Below are positions 32,440 through 41,439 of a stretch of DNA of 64,000 nucleotides, one piece after another. This DNA comes from Blautia sp. (GTDB taxonomy: Bacteria; Bacillota; Clostridia; Lachnospirales; Lachnospiraceae). Numbering within the stretch: the first letter of the stretch is position 1; each line of letters opens with the position of its first letter. The position numbers and the translations under genes were made by a program. The notes beneath the pieces were generated by a model that was not told the origin of the DNA, ran no database searches, and worked only from the letters and a program-made list of their open reading frames with translations. The stretch is taken from NCBI GenBank assembly GCA_022777285.1, contig JALFGN010000115.1, positions 1-64,000 on the forward strand. Direction: 5' to 3'.

Positions 32440-33285
32440 TTACATATCCAAGTTTTTCAAAAATGCTTCTTCTCTTTCTTTCTCATATTCTCCTGAGAAA
32501 GTTCCGTCAATAAAGTGTTTCATTCCTTTTTCTATAAACTCATCCCATGATTCCGATTCATGATAAGCCAGAATCGGAAAGAATAATGCCTGTACACAAT
32601 CTGCAGCTTCTTTATCTGCAGGTGCATCTCCAATCATCAGTATATGCTCTTTTTCATATCCGCATTTTTCTATCAATTTCATACATTCTTCTTTTGTACC
32701 GGATTCCTGAGACATAAGCAGTTCTACATACGGATCCAGTTTATTGATCTTCCATTCCTTTTCAATCGTCTCTCCATTCGATGCCGTCATAATCACAATA
32801 TCTGCATTTTCTTTCATAAGCTGCAGCGCTTCCTCTACTCCAATAAAGGGAGCTTTTCTGCTATCCGAAACCATATTAATGGCATCATTTGATAATCTGG
32901 ACCATTCCAGAGCCTTTTTCATACAATTACATCCGGTTCTTTCATAAGCCTCCTCCAGACTTTCATCAGAAAGCTCATCGGTTGTCTGTACCCAGTAAAT
33001 CAACTCATCCAGACCATCCACTCTGGTATAATTATCATTGATTTCAACCAGCATCTTTGCCAGCCCTTTAAACCGATTGATCCCTCTTGTTCTGCTCAAC
33101 AGATTGATTTTTCTCCAGAGTCGTATAATATCGTCTCTGTATTCGCCTAATCCCCATTCATGTACAAGACACGGGCCAAAACAACGCATATGTTTTACGT
33201 CCATTGTATCCAATGCACATCCGTCTGAATCAATGCAGATCACATAATCTTTATTTTTTTTATAATTATTGATGTCTTTTTCCAT
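32440..33285 (-). CDS. HAD family hydrolase
   Basis: VICIDSDGCALDTMD (DxDG variant), IVIMTASNGETIEKEW, HILMIGDAPADKEAA. Confidence 0.85.
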   Translation of the reverse strand: MEKDINNYKKNKDYVICIDSDGCALDTMDVKHMRCFGPCLVHEWGLGEYRDDIIRLWRKINLLSRTRGINRFKGLAKMLVEINDNYTRVDGLDELIYWVQTTDELSDESLEEAYERTGCNCMKKALEWSRLSNDAINMVSDSRKAPFIGVEEALQLMKENADIVIMTASNGETIEKEWKINKLDPYVELLMSQESGTKEECMKLIEKCGYEKEHILMIGDAPADKEAADCVQALFFPILAYHESESWDEFIEKGMKHFIDGTFSGEYEKEREEAFLKNLDM

Positions 33286-33503
33286 TTTTCTCCTCCATTT
33301 CCCTGCCTGATATACTCTGTAAAATATTATACTCTTCTAAAAAAAACGCCGCAACCGAAGTAAGCTATTCCTAATGTAGAAATAGTTTCATTTCTTTTGT
33401 GCAAAATAACATGTATTTTTGTCAAAAACTTGTGTTTTACATGTATTTTTCCCAAAGAAACCATGTTATACTGAAGATATATACGGAACTGGAGGATGTT
33501 ACT

Positions 33504-34700
33504 ATGACAACTTATAACTTTGATGAAAGAATCGATCGAACCAACACCACATCAGTAAAACATGCGTTCAAAAAAGAATTTCATCTTTCTCAGGATGTAA
33601 TTCCTCTCTGGGTGGCTGATATGGATTTCCGCTCTCCCAAAGAAGTATGCGAAGCTGTAGAACAGGCAGGAAAATTCGGCATTTTTGGATATGCTGACAG
33701 CCATGACGATTACTTTGATGCCATTCATAGCTGGATGCTTCGCCGCCATGGTTGGAATGTTCAAAAAGACTGGCTTGTACGTACACCCGGTGTAGTCTGT
33801 GCCATCGCTGCTGCAGTTCATGCATTCACATGTGAAAATGACAGTGTCATGATTATGCAGCCGGTATATCATCCATTCAAAAATGTACTGACAACCAATC
33901 ATCGTCATGTTGTAAAACACATACTTAAAACAGATAAAAACAACCGGTTTTACGCGGATTTTGAAGAAATGGAACGCCAGATAGAAACAGAACAGGTTAA
34001 ACTGTTGATTTTGTGTACTCCACATAATCCAGGCGGAAGAATCTGGACCAGAGAAGAACTGCAAAAAATTGCTGAAATTTGTCTGCGTCATCAAGTTCTT
34101 GTATTCGCCGATGAAATTCACCATGATTTTATTTTACCTGGGCACACATTTACAGAATGGGCTTCTATCAGCGAAGAAATGAACCAGAACTCGATTATTG
34201 GTACGGCTCCAAGTAAAACATTCAATATTGCAGGACTGGGACTGTCTAATATCTTTATTCCCAATCCAAAACTCCGTAAAAAATTTGTTCAGGAATTGCA
34301 CCGTTCCTGTATTGATGCCAATAATGTCGTTGCTCTTGATGCGTGCAAAGCCGCCTATACTTTTGGCGAAACCTGGCTGGAAGAACTTCTTGTCTATCTC
34401 CAGGGAAATGTGGATTTTGTACGTTCTTTCCTGAAGGAACATCTGCCGCATGCAAAAATGATGGAACCAGACGGTACCTATCTTCTGTGGATTGATTTTT
34501 CTTCTATGGCTTTGTCTGCCAACATGACCCATGCAGAATTTGAAAAATTCCTGTTGGAAAAAGCCGGTGTGTGGATGAACAACGGAACCATGTTCGGAGA
34601 TGGTGGCTGCGGTTGTTTTCGTATGAATATCGGCTGTCCCAGATCTGTTCTGGAACAGGCACTCAAACAGATAAAAGAAGCGGCAGACACTTATCTTTAA
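33504..34700 (+). CDS. MalY/PatB-type PLP-dependent aminotransferase / cystathionine beta-lyase
   Basis: PLWVADMDFRSPKEV, LCTPHNPGGRIWTREEL, FADEIHHDFI, TAPSKTFNIAGL; ATG 33504 after GGAGG. Confidence 0.92.
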   Translation: MTTYNFDERIDRTNTTSVKHAFKKEFHLSQDVIPLWVADMDFRSPKEVCEAVEQAGKFGIFGYADSHDDYFDAIHSWMLRRHGWNVQKDWLVRTPGVVCAIAAAVHAFTCENDSVMIMQPVYHPFKNVLTTNHRHVVKHILKTDKNNRFYADFEEMERQIETEQVKLLILCTPHNPGGRIWTREELQKIAEICLRHQVLVFADEIHHDFILPGHTFTEWASISEEMNQNSIIGTAPSKTFNIAGLGLSNIFIPNPKLRKKFVQELHRSCIDANNVVALDACKAAYTFGETWLEELLVYLQGNVDFVRSFLKEHLPHAKMMEPDGTYLLWIDFSSMALSANMTHAEFEKFLLEKAGVWMNNGTMFGDGGCGCFRMNIGCPRSVLEQALKQIKEAADTYL

Positions 34701-34717
34701 GTGTCTCCGCTTCTTTT
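34673..34717. terminator. Bidirectional terminator overlapping the 3' end of the malY-like CDS
   Basis: AAAAGAAGCGGcAGACACT-tatcttta-AGTGTCTcCGCTTCTTTT includes the TAA stop; lies between convergent genes. Confidence 0.85.
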
Positions 34718-34725
34718 CCTACTGA

Positions 34726-36048
34726 TTACTTATACATCTTCATGTAATCTCCATGTGCATCAATCAATTCATCACACATTTTTACAATGTCATCAATACT
34801 CAGCTCTGCTGCTGTATGTGGATCCAGCATTGCTGCCTGATAAATATATTCTTTCTTTCTTGTAGCTGCTGCTTCGATTGCCAGAAGCTGTACATTGATA
34901 TTGGTCATATTCATTGCCGCCAGCTGTACAGGAAGTCTTCCTACTCTGCATGGATTTACTCCATTTCCGTCAATCATACAGGGAACTTCTACACAGGCAT
35001 CTGCGGGCAGATTCTCAATACATCCTTTATTAATTACATTGCCGCCGATTTTATAAGGATTATTCGTAACTACTGATTCCATGATATAAGATGCATATTC
35101 ACGGCTTCTTTCATGGGTAATCTTTCCATCTTTCAGAATATTATTCTTTTCTTCTTCCCACTCTGCAATCTGTTTAATACATCTTCTTGGATATTCATCC
35201 AGAGGGATATTAAACTGATCAATCAGTTCCGGGTATTTTGCTTTAATGAAAAATGGATTGTATTCTGCGTTATGCTCACTGGATTCTGTACAATAATAAC
35301 CCAGATGTTTGATATATTCAAAACGAACCATATCATCATGTTTTTCTGTTGCATTCTTTTCTGCAGCTCTTCTGCGAATCTCCGGATACAGATCAGTTCC
35401 GTCTTTATCACGAATATCCAGCAGCCATCCCATATGATTGATTCCTGCTATGGTTTCTACTCGCCCTTCCAGCTTGTCTTCCATTCCCAGTTTTTCCAGA
35501 AGTCCTTTCGAGCACACCTGAACACTGTGGCACAGACCTACTGTTTTTACGCCTGTATACCTCTGCATATATCCGGAAAGAATTCCCATTGGATTGGTAT
35601 AATTGAGAAACAGCGCATCTGGACATACTTCTTCTATATCATTTGCAAATTCTTTCATGACAGGAATCGTACGAAGGCCTCTCATAATACCACCGATTCC
35701 CAGACTGTCTGCAATTGTCTGACGAAGACCATATTTTTTCGGAATCTCAAAGTCTGTAATCGTACATGGATCATAACCGCCTACCTGTATTGCATTTACA
35801 ACAAAATCTGCACCTCTTAAAGCTTCTTTTCTGTTTTCCGCTCCCAGATAAGTTTTAATACGTGCACGTCCTTCATTTACATTTTTGTTGATTGCATTTA
35901 ATATGATATCGGAATCCTCCAGACGTTTTGCATCAATATCATACAATGCGATCTCACTGTCACAAAGTGCTTCGCTGCACATACAGTCACCCAGTACATT
36001 TCTTGCAAATACAGTACTTCCGGCACCCATAAATGTAATTTTAGCCAT
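34726..36048 (-). CDS. GH4 family alpha-galactosidase/alpha-glucosidase (MelA-like)
   Basis: KITFMGAGSTVFARNVLGD Rossmann motif, GLCHSVQ and GINHMGW; GGAGG RBS before ATG 36048. Confidence 0.9.
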   Translation of the reverse strand: MAKITFMGAGSTVFARNVLGDCMCSEALCDSEIALYDIDAKRLEDSDIILNAINKNVNEGRARIKTYLGAENRKEALRGADFVVNAIQVGGYDPCTITDFEIPKKYGLRQTIADSLGIGGIMRGLRTIPVMKEFANDIEEVCPDALFLNYTNPMGILSGYMQRYTGVKTVGLCHSVQVCSKGLLEKLGMEDKLEGRVETIAGINHMGWLLDIRDKDGTDLYPEIRRRAAEKNATEKHDDMVRFEYIKHLGYYCTESSEHNAEYNPFFIKAKYPELIDQFNIPLDEYPRRCIKQIAEWEEEKNNILKDGKITHERSREYASYIMESVVTNNPYKIGGNVINKGCIENLPADACVEVPCMIDGNGVNPCRVGRLPVQLAAMNMTNINVQLLAIEAAATRKKEYIYQAAMLDPHTAAELSIDDIVKMCDELIDAHGDYMKMYK

Positions 36049-36102
36049 TTTCAAATCCTCCTTATTTTCTTGTTATCTGATGTATTTTATTATATAATCA
36101 TC

Positions 36103-36119
36103 TATAGAAAGATTCTATA
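36103..36119. promoter_or_regulatory. Candidate operator palindrome between divergent GH4 and AraC genes
   Basis: TATAGAA-aga-TTCTATA perfect 7-bp arms. Confidence 0.4.
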
Positions 36120-36177
36120 TTATTTGTTTCTGAAACTTGTAAAAATGTTGTAACTATAAAATCAAAGGAGTTTATCT

Positions 36178-37005
36178 ATGAACCAGAATTTCCCAACCGG
36201 TCTTACTGTTTACTTTTGTGGAAGAGAACAATGTTCTCCCGGACATTCTTTTGGTCCGGCAGTACGCCCTCACTATCTGATTCATATTGTTCTTTCCGGC
36301 CGCGGAATCTTCAGACAAAAAAACTGCACCCACCAGCTGACAGCCGGGGATGCATTTCTCATTACACCTATGGAATCTACTTACTATGAAGCAGATCAGA
36401 CAAATCCCTGGGAATATGCCTGGATTGGTTTTGATGGCCAGAATATTTCTTCTCTTCTGGGAGACACTTGTTTTCGAAACTCTTCTGTCTATTCCAGTCC
36501 CAAAACCGGTGATACAGGAACGCACTTAAAAGGATTAATCGAAAATATTCTGAATACCTTTTCCAGTCCCTGTCACAGCAATCTTACTCTTCTCGGTCTC
36601 TTTCTCCAGCTTCTTGGAATCATGAGCGATTCTCCTGTTTCAAGAGGCGATTCTCTTTCCAGAGAATATGTGGATCGGGCTTTGCAATATATGAATAACA
36701 ACTATAGTTATAATATCCGTATTCAGGATATCGCCTCTGCCATTGGAATTGATCGCACGTATCTTTATCGCATCTTTATGGAACAGGAACAGATTTCACC
36801 CAAACAATACCTGATACAGCTCCGTGTCCGGACAGCTGCAGGTATGCTGGCCAATCCTAAATATACCATCACAGAAATCGGCTATTCCTGCGGTTTTAAA
36901 GACGCTGCTGCTTTCAGCAGCCAATTTCGCAAATCTACCGGGTATACCCCGAAACAATTTCGTAAATATCTGAAATCAGAAAAGGATACCTCCAATCCAA
37001 TTTAA
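36178..37005 (+). CDS. AraC family regulator (MsmR/RafR-like)
   Basis: Cupin FGPAVRPHYLIHIVLSGRGIF; YEADQTNPWEYAWIGFDGQN; HTH ITEIGYSCGFKDAAAFSSQFRKSTGYTPKQFRK. Confidence 0.9.
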   Translation: MNQNFPTGLTVYFCGREQCSPGHSFGPAVRPHYLIHIVLSGRGIFRQKNCTHQLTAGDAFLITPMESTYYEADQTNPWEYAWIGFDGQNISSLLGDTCFRNSSVYSSPKTGDTGTHLKGLIENILNTFSSPCHSNLTLLGLFLQLLGIMSDSPVSRGDSLSREYVDRALQYMNNNYSYNIRIQDIASAIGIDRTYLYRIFMEQEQISPKQYLIQLRVRTAAGMLANPKYTITEIGYSCGFKDAAAFSSQFRKSTGYTPKQFRKYLKSEKDTSNPI

Positions 37006-37790
37006 ATAATATCATAATGTTGTAATGCGTGATAAATTCCGTCATCCAGAATATCCGCAGTTACATAACTGCAATAAGGAAGAATACTGGGTCTTGCATT
37101 TCCCATAGCAATACTGTTTTTCACTGCCTTGAGCATATCCAGATCGTTTTCACTGTCTCCCACAGCCAGACAGTCTTCCAGATCAGCACCAAGATATGCA
37201 CAGACTTCCTGGATTCCAGTTCCCTTATTGCAGGACTTCTGTGTCATTTCCCATACATCATCTCCACGGCTGATGCAGTAATAATGCTGCCGAAAATACT
37301 CCATCACCGAATCTGCTGCCGGATTTTCTTTCAGACTAATCAGACATTTATCAAATGTTTTCGTCTGATCTTCTATAATTTCGTCTATCGATTTTCCCTG
37401 GGTACCAAAGATTTTCTTTCCCATTTCAAGAAACGGATTTGGGTAAGAAAAATCAAAATAAATTCCCTGATCTGCTTCATAAAAAGCATAAACCTGGTAT
37501 TTTCTTAAAATTTTCACTGTCTCCACGCACTGATCATTTGGAATCACTGATTCTTTTATTTTCTTTCCCTGGAAATAAATATGGGTTCCACACCCACATA
37601 CATATCCGTCAAAATTCAGTTCCGTGATTGTTTTCGGAATTCCTGAAAAAGTTCTGCCTGTATTAATAAAAACAAGATGTCCGTTCTCCTTTGCTTTTTT
37701 GATTGCTTCTTTTGCACTGTCCGGTATCTCTCCTGTCGGTTCTACCGCAATCGTTCCATCGATATCAAAAAATATCAGTTTTCTGTTCAT
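37002..37790 (-). CDS. Cof-type HAD-IIB hydrolase
   Basis: KLIFFDIDGTIAVEPTGEIP, FINTGRTFSG, CLAVGDSENDLDMLKAV. Confidence 0.92.
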   Translation of the reverse strand: MNRKLIFFDIDGTIAVEPTGEIPDSAKEAIKKAKENGHLVFINTGRTFSGIPKTITELNFDGYVCGCGTHIYFQGKKIKESVIPNDQCVETVKILRKYQVYAFYEADQGIYFDFSYPNPFLEMGKKIFGTQGKSIDEIIEDQTKTFDKCLISLKENPAADSVMEYFRQHYYCISRGDDVWEMTQKSCNKGTGIQEVCAYLGADLEDCLAVGDSENDLDMLKAVKNSIAMGNARPSILPYCSYVTADILDDGIYHALQHYDII

Positions 37791-37948
37791 CGAATCTTCT
37801 CCTGTCTTTTTTCTATTCTCTTCTGCAACAAATTCAGTCTAACACGAATCCGAAAATTGTTCAACCAGAGCAGGCAGCAGACAGATATCCGGTATAATCT
37901 TGTATCCTTTCAAATATATTGTTAACAACTACTGTTTCAGGATTTTTT

Positions 37949-38782
37949 ATGATACATAAAAAAGATTTGCTTCCTGTTCTGTTTCTTGTCCTTTTTCTTA
38001 CCTCTGTTTTTTTTCTTGGAAATTTTGTTTCCTGGGCTGTCCACTCAAACACAGTCATTCCTACCTCATCCACTTCAGAAAGTAACTGGGGACTCAGTTT
38101 CCAGGAAGAAGGTAAACCTCCGGTTGCCAATACAACAGCAGAAGAGCTGAAACAATTCGATGCTTATTATATGCAAAATACAGAAGAAAAAAATATTTAC
38201 CTTACATTTGACTGCGGATATGAAAATGGTAATACTGCTCCGATTCTGGATGCATTAAAAAAACATAATGCTCCTGCCACTTTTTTTATCGTAGGTAATT
38301 TTCTCTCTACCAGTCCGGATCTTGTCCGAAGAATGACAGAAGAAGGACACACAGTTGGAAACCATACTTTTCACCACCCGGATATGTCAAAGATTTCCTC
38401 TATAGACGCTTTTTCAAAAGAATTGAAAGACCTGGAAGACTTATATAAAGAGACAACCGGAAAAGAAATGGTAAAATATTACCGTCCCCCTCAGGGAAAA
38501 TACAGCGAATCGAATTTAAAAATGGCACAGGATCTGGGATATCAGACATTTTTCTGGAGTCTTGCCTATGTGGACTGGTATCAGGATAAACAGCCCTCTT
38601 CCGAAGAAGCTTTCCAGAAACTTCTCGGAAGAATTCATCCGGGAGCGATTGTACTTCTTCACAGCACCTCATCTACGAATGCTGCCATACTGGATGAACT
38701 TCTGAGTAAATGGGAAGAAATGGGATACCAATTTCAGTCTCTGGAGTATCTGACTGAACAAAGCAAAACAAAGGTTTTATAA
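37949..38782 (+). CDS. Polysaccharide deacetylase, PdaA-like
   Basis: YLTFDCGYENGNTAPILDALKKHNAPATFFIVG, EGHTVGNHTFHHPDM, YYRPPQGKYSE; membrane-anchored N-terminus. Confidence 0.92.
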   Translation: MIHKKDLLPVLFLVLFLTSVFFLGNFVSWAVHSNTVIPTSSTSESNWGLSFQEEGKPPVANTTAEELKQFDAYYMQNTEEKNIYLTFDCGYENGNTAPILDALKKHNAPATFFIVGNFLSTSPDLVRRMTEEGHTVGNHTFHHPDMSKISSIDAFSKELKDLEDLYKETTGKEMVKYYRPPQGKYSESNLKMAQDLGYQTFFWSLAYVDWYQDKQPSSEEAFQKLLGRIHPGAIVLLHSTSSTNAAILDELLSKWEEMGYQFQSLEYLTEQSKTKVL

Positions 38783-38789
38783 AAACAGC

Positions 38790-38830
38790 ATTCCCGGTAT
38801 AAGTCCCAAATGCAAACTTATACCGGGAAT
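38790..38830. terminator. Inverted repeat between convergent deacetylase and GH4 genes, probable terminator
   Basis: ATTCCCGGTATAAG - 13 nt - CTTATACCGGGAAT, 14-bp perfect stem; weak T tract on the minus side. Confidence 0.65.
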
Positions 38831-38852
38831 TCAAAATCACGGATTCAAGATT

Positions 38853-40319
38853 TTAAACTGTTATTTTTCTCTTTTCATGTTCTGCTGCTACTTCTTCTAC
38901 TGTCTTTTCTTTTATGCGTACTGCACCTTGATATCCTTCTCTGGTCGGAATCAAATTGCCTTTTGAAAGATTTTCTTTTGCATCTGCAATTCCTTCCTGA
39001 TACTGAGGCAGCCATTTTTCCTGCGCAACCAGCATTTCATCAATCATCTGCCATATTTCCGTAGGATTGCAAACGGCTCCTGTCAGAGGATCCATAAGTG
39101 CGGCCTGTTTTAAAAGCCTAACATCACCATGTACAGCAGCCTCTACTGCCAGCTTCTGTACCCAGATCGACTGTGAACATACAGCTGCACATCCCATCGG
39201 CAGATCTCCCACTTTCGGAACACTGATTCCATTTCCATCTACATAGCAGGGAACCTCCACAACACTTTCATAAGGCAGATTTGTAATACAACCTTCATTC
39301 ATAATGTTGAAATGTCCTCTGTATTTTCTTCCTGTTTCCAATGATTCTATAATATAAGAACAATGTTCTTTTCCTCTTTCAGAACCATCCAATTTCTTTG
39401 GTTCCTCTGCCAGAATTTTCGGATAATCGGTCTCAAACCAGTTTCTCTCTTCTCTTGTAACACGAAGATATCCACCGGTTTCTCCGTTAATCCAACTATC
39501 TAAATTGATCCAGTCTTTGATTTCATCCGGTCGCTTTCTGTACCATGCAACATATTCTGACAAATGTCCATTGGACTCTGTAGAATAATACCCAAAACGT
39601 TTCAGGATATCAATCCGCACTTTTTCTTCTTCGCTGAATTTTTCATGTGCCTCAAATCCAGGAAGAATCTGATCCAACAGTTCTTCTCCCTTATGTTTTA
39701 CAGAAATATACCAGGTCTGATGGTTGATTCCTGCACAAGTAATATCCAGTTCTTCCCTTGGAATTCCCAGAACTTCTGCAATCTGCATTTCTCCATGAAT
39801 CTCTCCATGACACAGACCGATCGTTTTTACTTTTCCATATTTATTGCATGCCCAGGTTGCCATTGCATTTGGATTGGAATAATTCAGCATGATTGCACCA
39901 GGTTCTGCCACTTCACGAATATCCTTACAAAAATCAAGCATAGCAGCAATTACTCTCTGTCCATACATAATGCCTCCTGTACAAAGGGTATCTCCTACAC
40001 ACTGATCCACTCCATATTTTAAAGGTATTTCAATATCTATTTCAAATGCTTCCAGACCACCTACACGCACACAGTTTACAATATATCTGGCATCTTTAAA
40101 AGCCTCTCTTCTGTCTGTAGTTGCCTGAATGGTTACCGGGATTCCATTTGCATCCAGATCTCTCTGACAAAGCGCACGAGTCTTCTCCAGATTATCTTCA
40201 TTAATATCTGTAAACGCAATTTCTGCTGTTCTAAGTTCTGGAACAGACATAATATCGGTAAACAGAGTTCTGGCAAATACAAGACTTCCTGCACCAATAA
40301 AAGCAATTTTAAAACTCAT
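38853..40319 (-). CDS. GH4 family glycosidase (second, divergent paralogue)
   Basis: KIAFIGAGSLVFARTLFTDIMS, GLCHGEIHGEMQ, CAGINHQTWY; start at MSFKIAF. Confidence 0.88.
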   Translation of the reverse strand: MSFKIAFIGAGSLVFARTLFTDIMSVPELRTAEIAFTDINEDNLEKTRALCQRDLDANGIPVTIQATTDRREAFKDARYIVNCVRVGGLEAFEIDIEIPLKYGVDQCVGDTLCTGGIMYGQRVIAAMLDFCKDIREVAEPGAIMLNYSNPNAMATWACNKYGKVKTIGLCHGEIHGEMQIAEVLGIPREELDITCAGINHQTWYISVKHKGEELLDQILPGFEAHEKFSEEEKVRIDILKRFGYYSTESNGHLSEYVAWYRKRPDEIKDWINLDSWINGETGGYLRVTREERNWFETDYPKILAEEPKKLDGSERGKEHCSYIIESLETGRKYRGHFNIMNEGCITNLPYESVVEVPCYVDGNGISVPKVGDLPMGCAAVCSQSIWVQKLAVEAAVHGDVRLLKQAALMDPLTGAVCNPTEIWQMIDEMLVAQEKWLPQYQEGIADAKENLSKGNLIPTREGYQGAVRIKEKTVEEVAAEHEKRKITV

Positions 40320-40464
40320 AACAAGCCCTCCTGTTTTCTTTCTGAATTCATTATATTCCAACGTATTTCTATATGTGGAAACTATTGTTGTCACAGCCGG
40401 AAAACGCAAGATATTGCCGCATTAATTTTTCTATGCTATACTGAATCTCAAAAGGAGGTCACCT

Positions 40465-41439
40465 ATGAGTCTTTATCATTCGCAAAACCGTTACGTCATT
40501 CTCACTGCCTTTTATGCACTTTCTCTAACCGGATATAAAATGAACACACATACCCATCCCTTTTGTGAAATTATGTATGTCACAAAAGGCAGCTGTAAGA
40601 TCTATATGGATCAGGACATCTACCACCTGGAAGAACATCAGTTTATTTTTCTGGATGCTAATATTCCTCATAGACTTTTCGTCGGTGAGGATCACTTCTG
40701 TTCCATGTTAAATCTGGAATTTCAGTGTCAGCCAGTTAAAACTTCCATTGACTTACAAGAACTCCGAAAAGAAAGTTCTTCCTTTTCCAAGATCTGTCAA
40801 AGTAAACTTTCTTTTTTCACAGGTACTGATACCAGAAATCTGGGATATTCTCTTAAAGATCTGATTTCACAGTTAGAAGAAAATCTCTCTCTGGAACTGC
40901 GCCGCACAGAGAATCAAAAAAAGATTCCCGGGAATACACTCCTCTCCCGGGAATCTTCTGAACAACAATATTTCATTCGTCTGCTTTTTTTCCGTACACT
41001 ATTGGAACTTTCATCCTGTTTTTGTGAAAATACTGCTGCTGCCGGAACCCTTTATCTAAAACGGGCCTGCACCTACATTTCCCAACATCTTACCGATGAG
41101 ATCCGTATACCGGACATTGCTGCCTACACAGGAATAAACAAATCCTATCTTCAATCTCTGTTTTCGAAACACATGCATTGTCCGATTACAGATTACATCA
41201 ACCGAAAGAGACTGGAACATGCCATTTTTCTTCTGATTAACAGTTCTCTTTCTATAACCGATATTGCATTCCACTCAGGTTATAACAGCAGGCAACACTT
41301 TGGAAGTACTTTTGAAAAATATTATGGTATGAGCCCTCGGGCCTATCGCCAACTTCACGGAAAACATATGGAGGCATCAACCGGAGCAAACCGTTTCTCT
41401 GTGCAGGATAATGGTTCATGGAAAAACGCGCCTCTTTAA
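40465..41439 (+). CDS. AraC family transcriptional regulator
   Basis: Cupin HTHPFCEIMYVTKGSCKIYMD; HTH ITDIAFHSGYNSRQHFGSTFEKYYGMSPRAYR. Confidence 0.9.
   Translation: MSLYHSQNRYVILTAFYALSLTGYKMNTHTHPFCEIMYVTKGSCKIYMDQDIYHLEEHQFIFLDANIPHRLFVGEDHFCSMLNLEFQCQPVKTSIDLQELRKESSSFSKICQSKLSFFTGTDTRNLGYSLKDLISQLEENLSLELRRTENQKKIPGNTLLSRESSEQQYFIRLLFFRTLLELSSCFCENTAAAGTLYLKRACTYISQHLTDEIRIPDIAAYTGINKSYLQSLFSKHMHCPITDYINRKRLEHAIFLLINSSLSITDIAFHSGYNSRQHFGSTFEKYYGMSPRAYRQLHGKHMEASTGANRFSVQDNGSWKNAPL

Noticed and set aside
40320-40465. Possible operator TTCCA...TGGAA upstream of the second GH4
   Set aside because: Only 5-bp arms; inner positions do not pair, so not distinguishable from chance.
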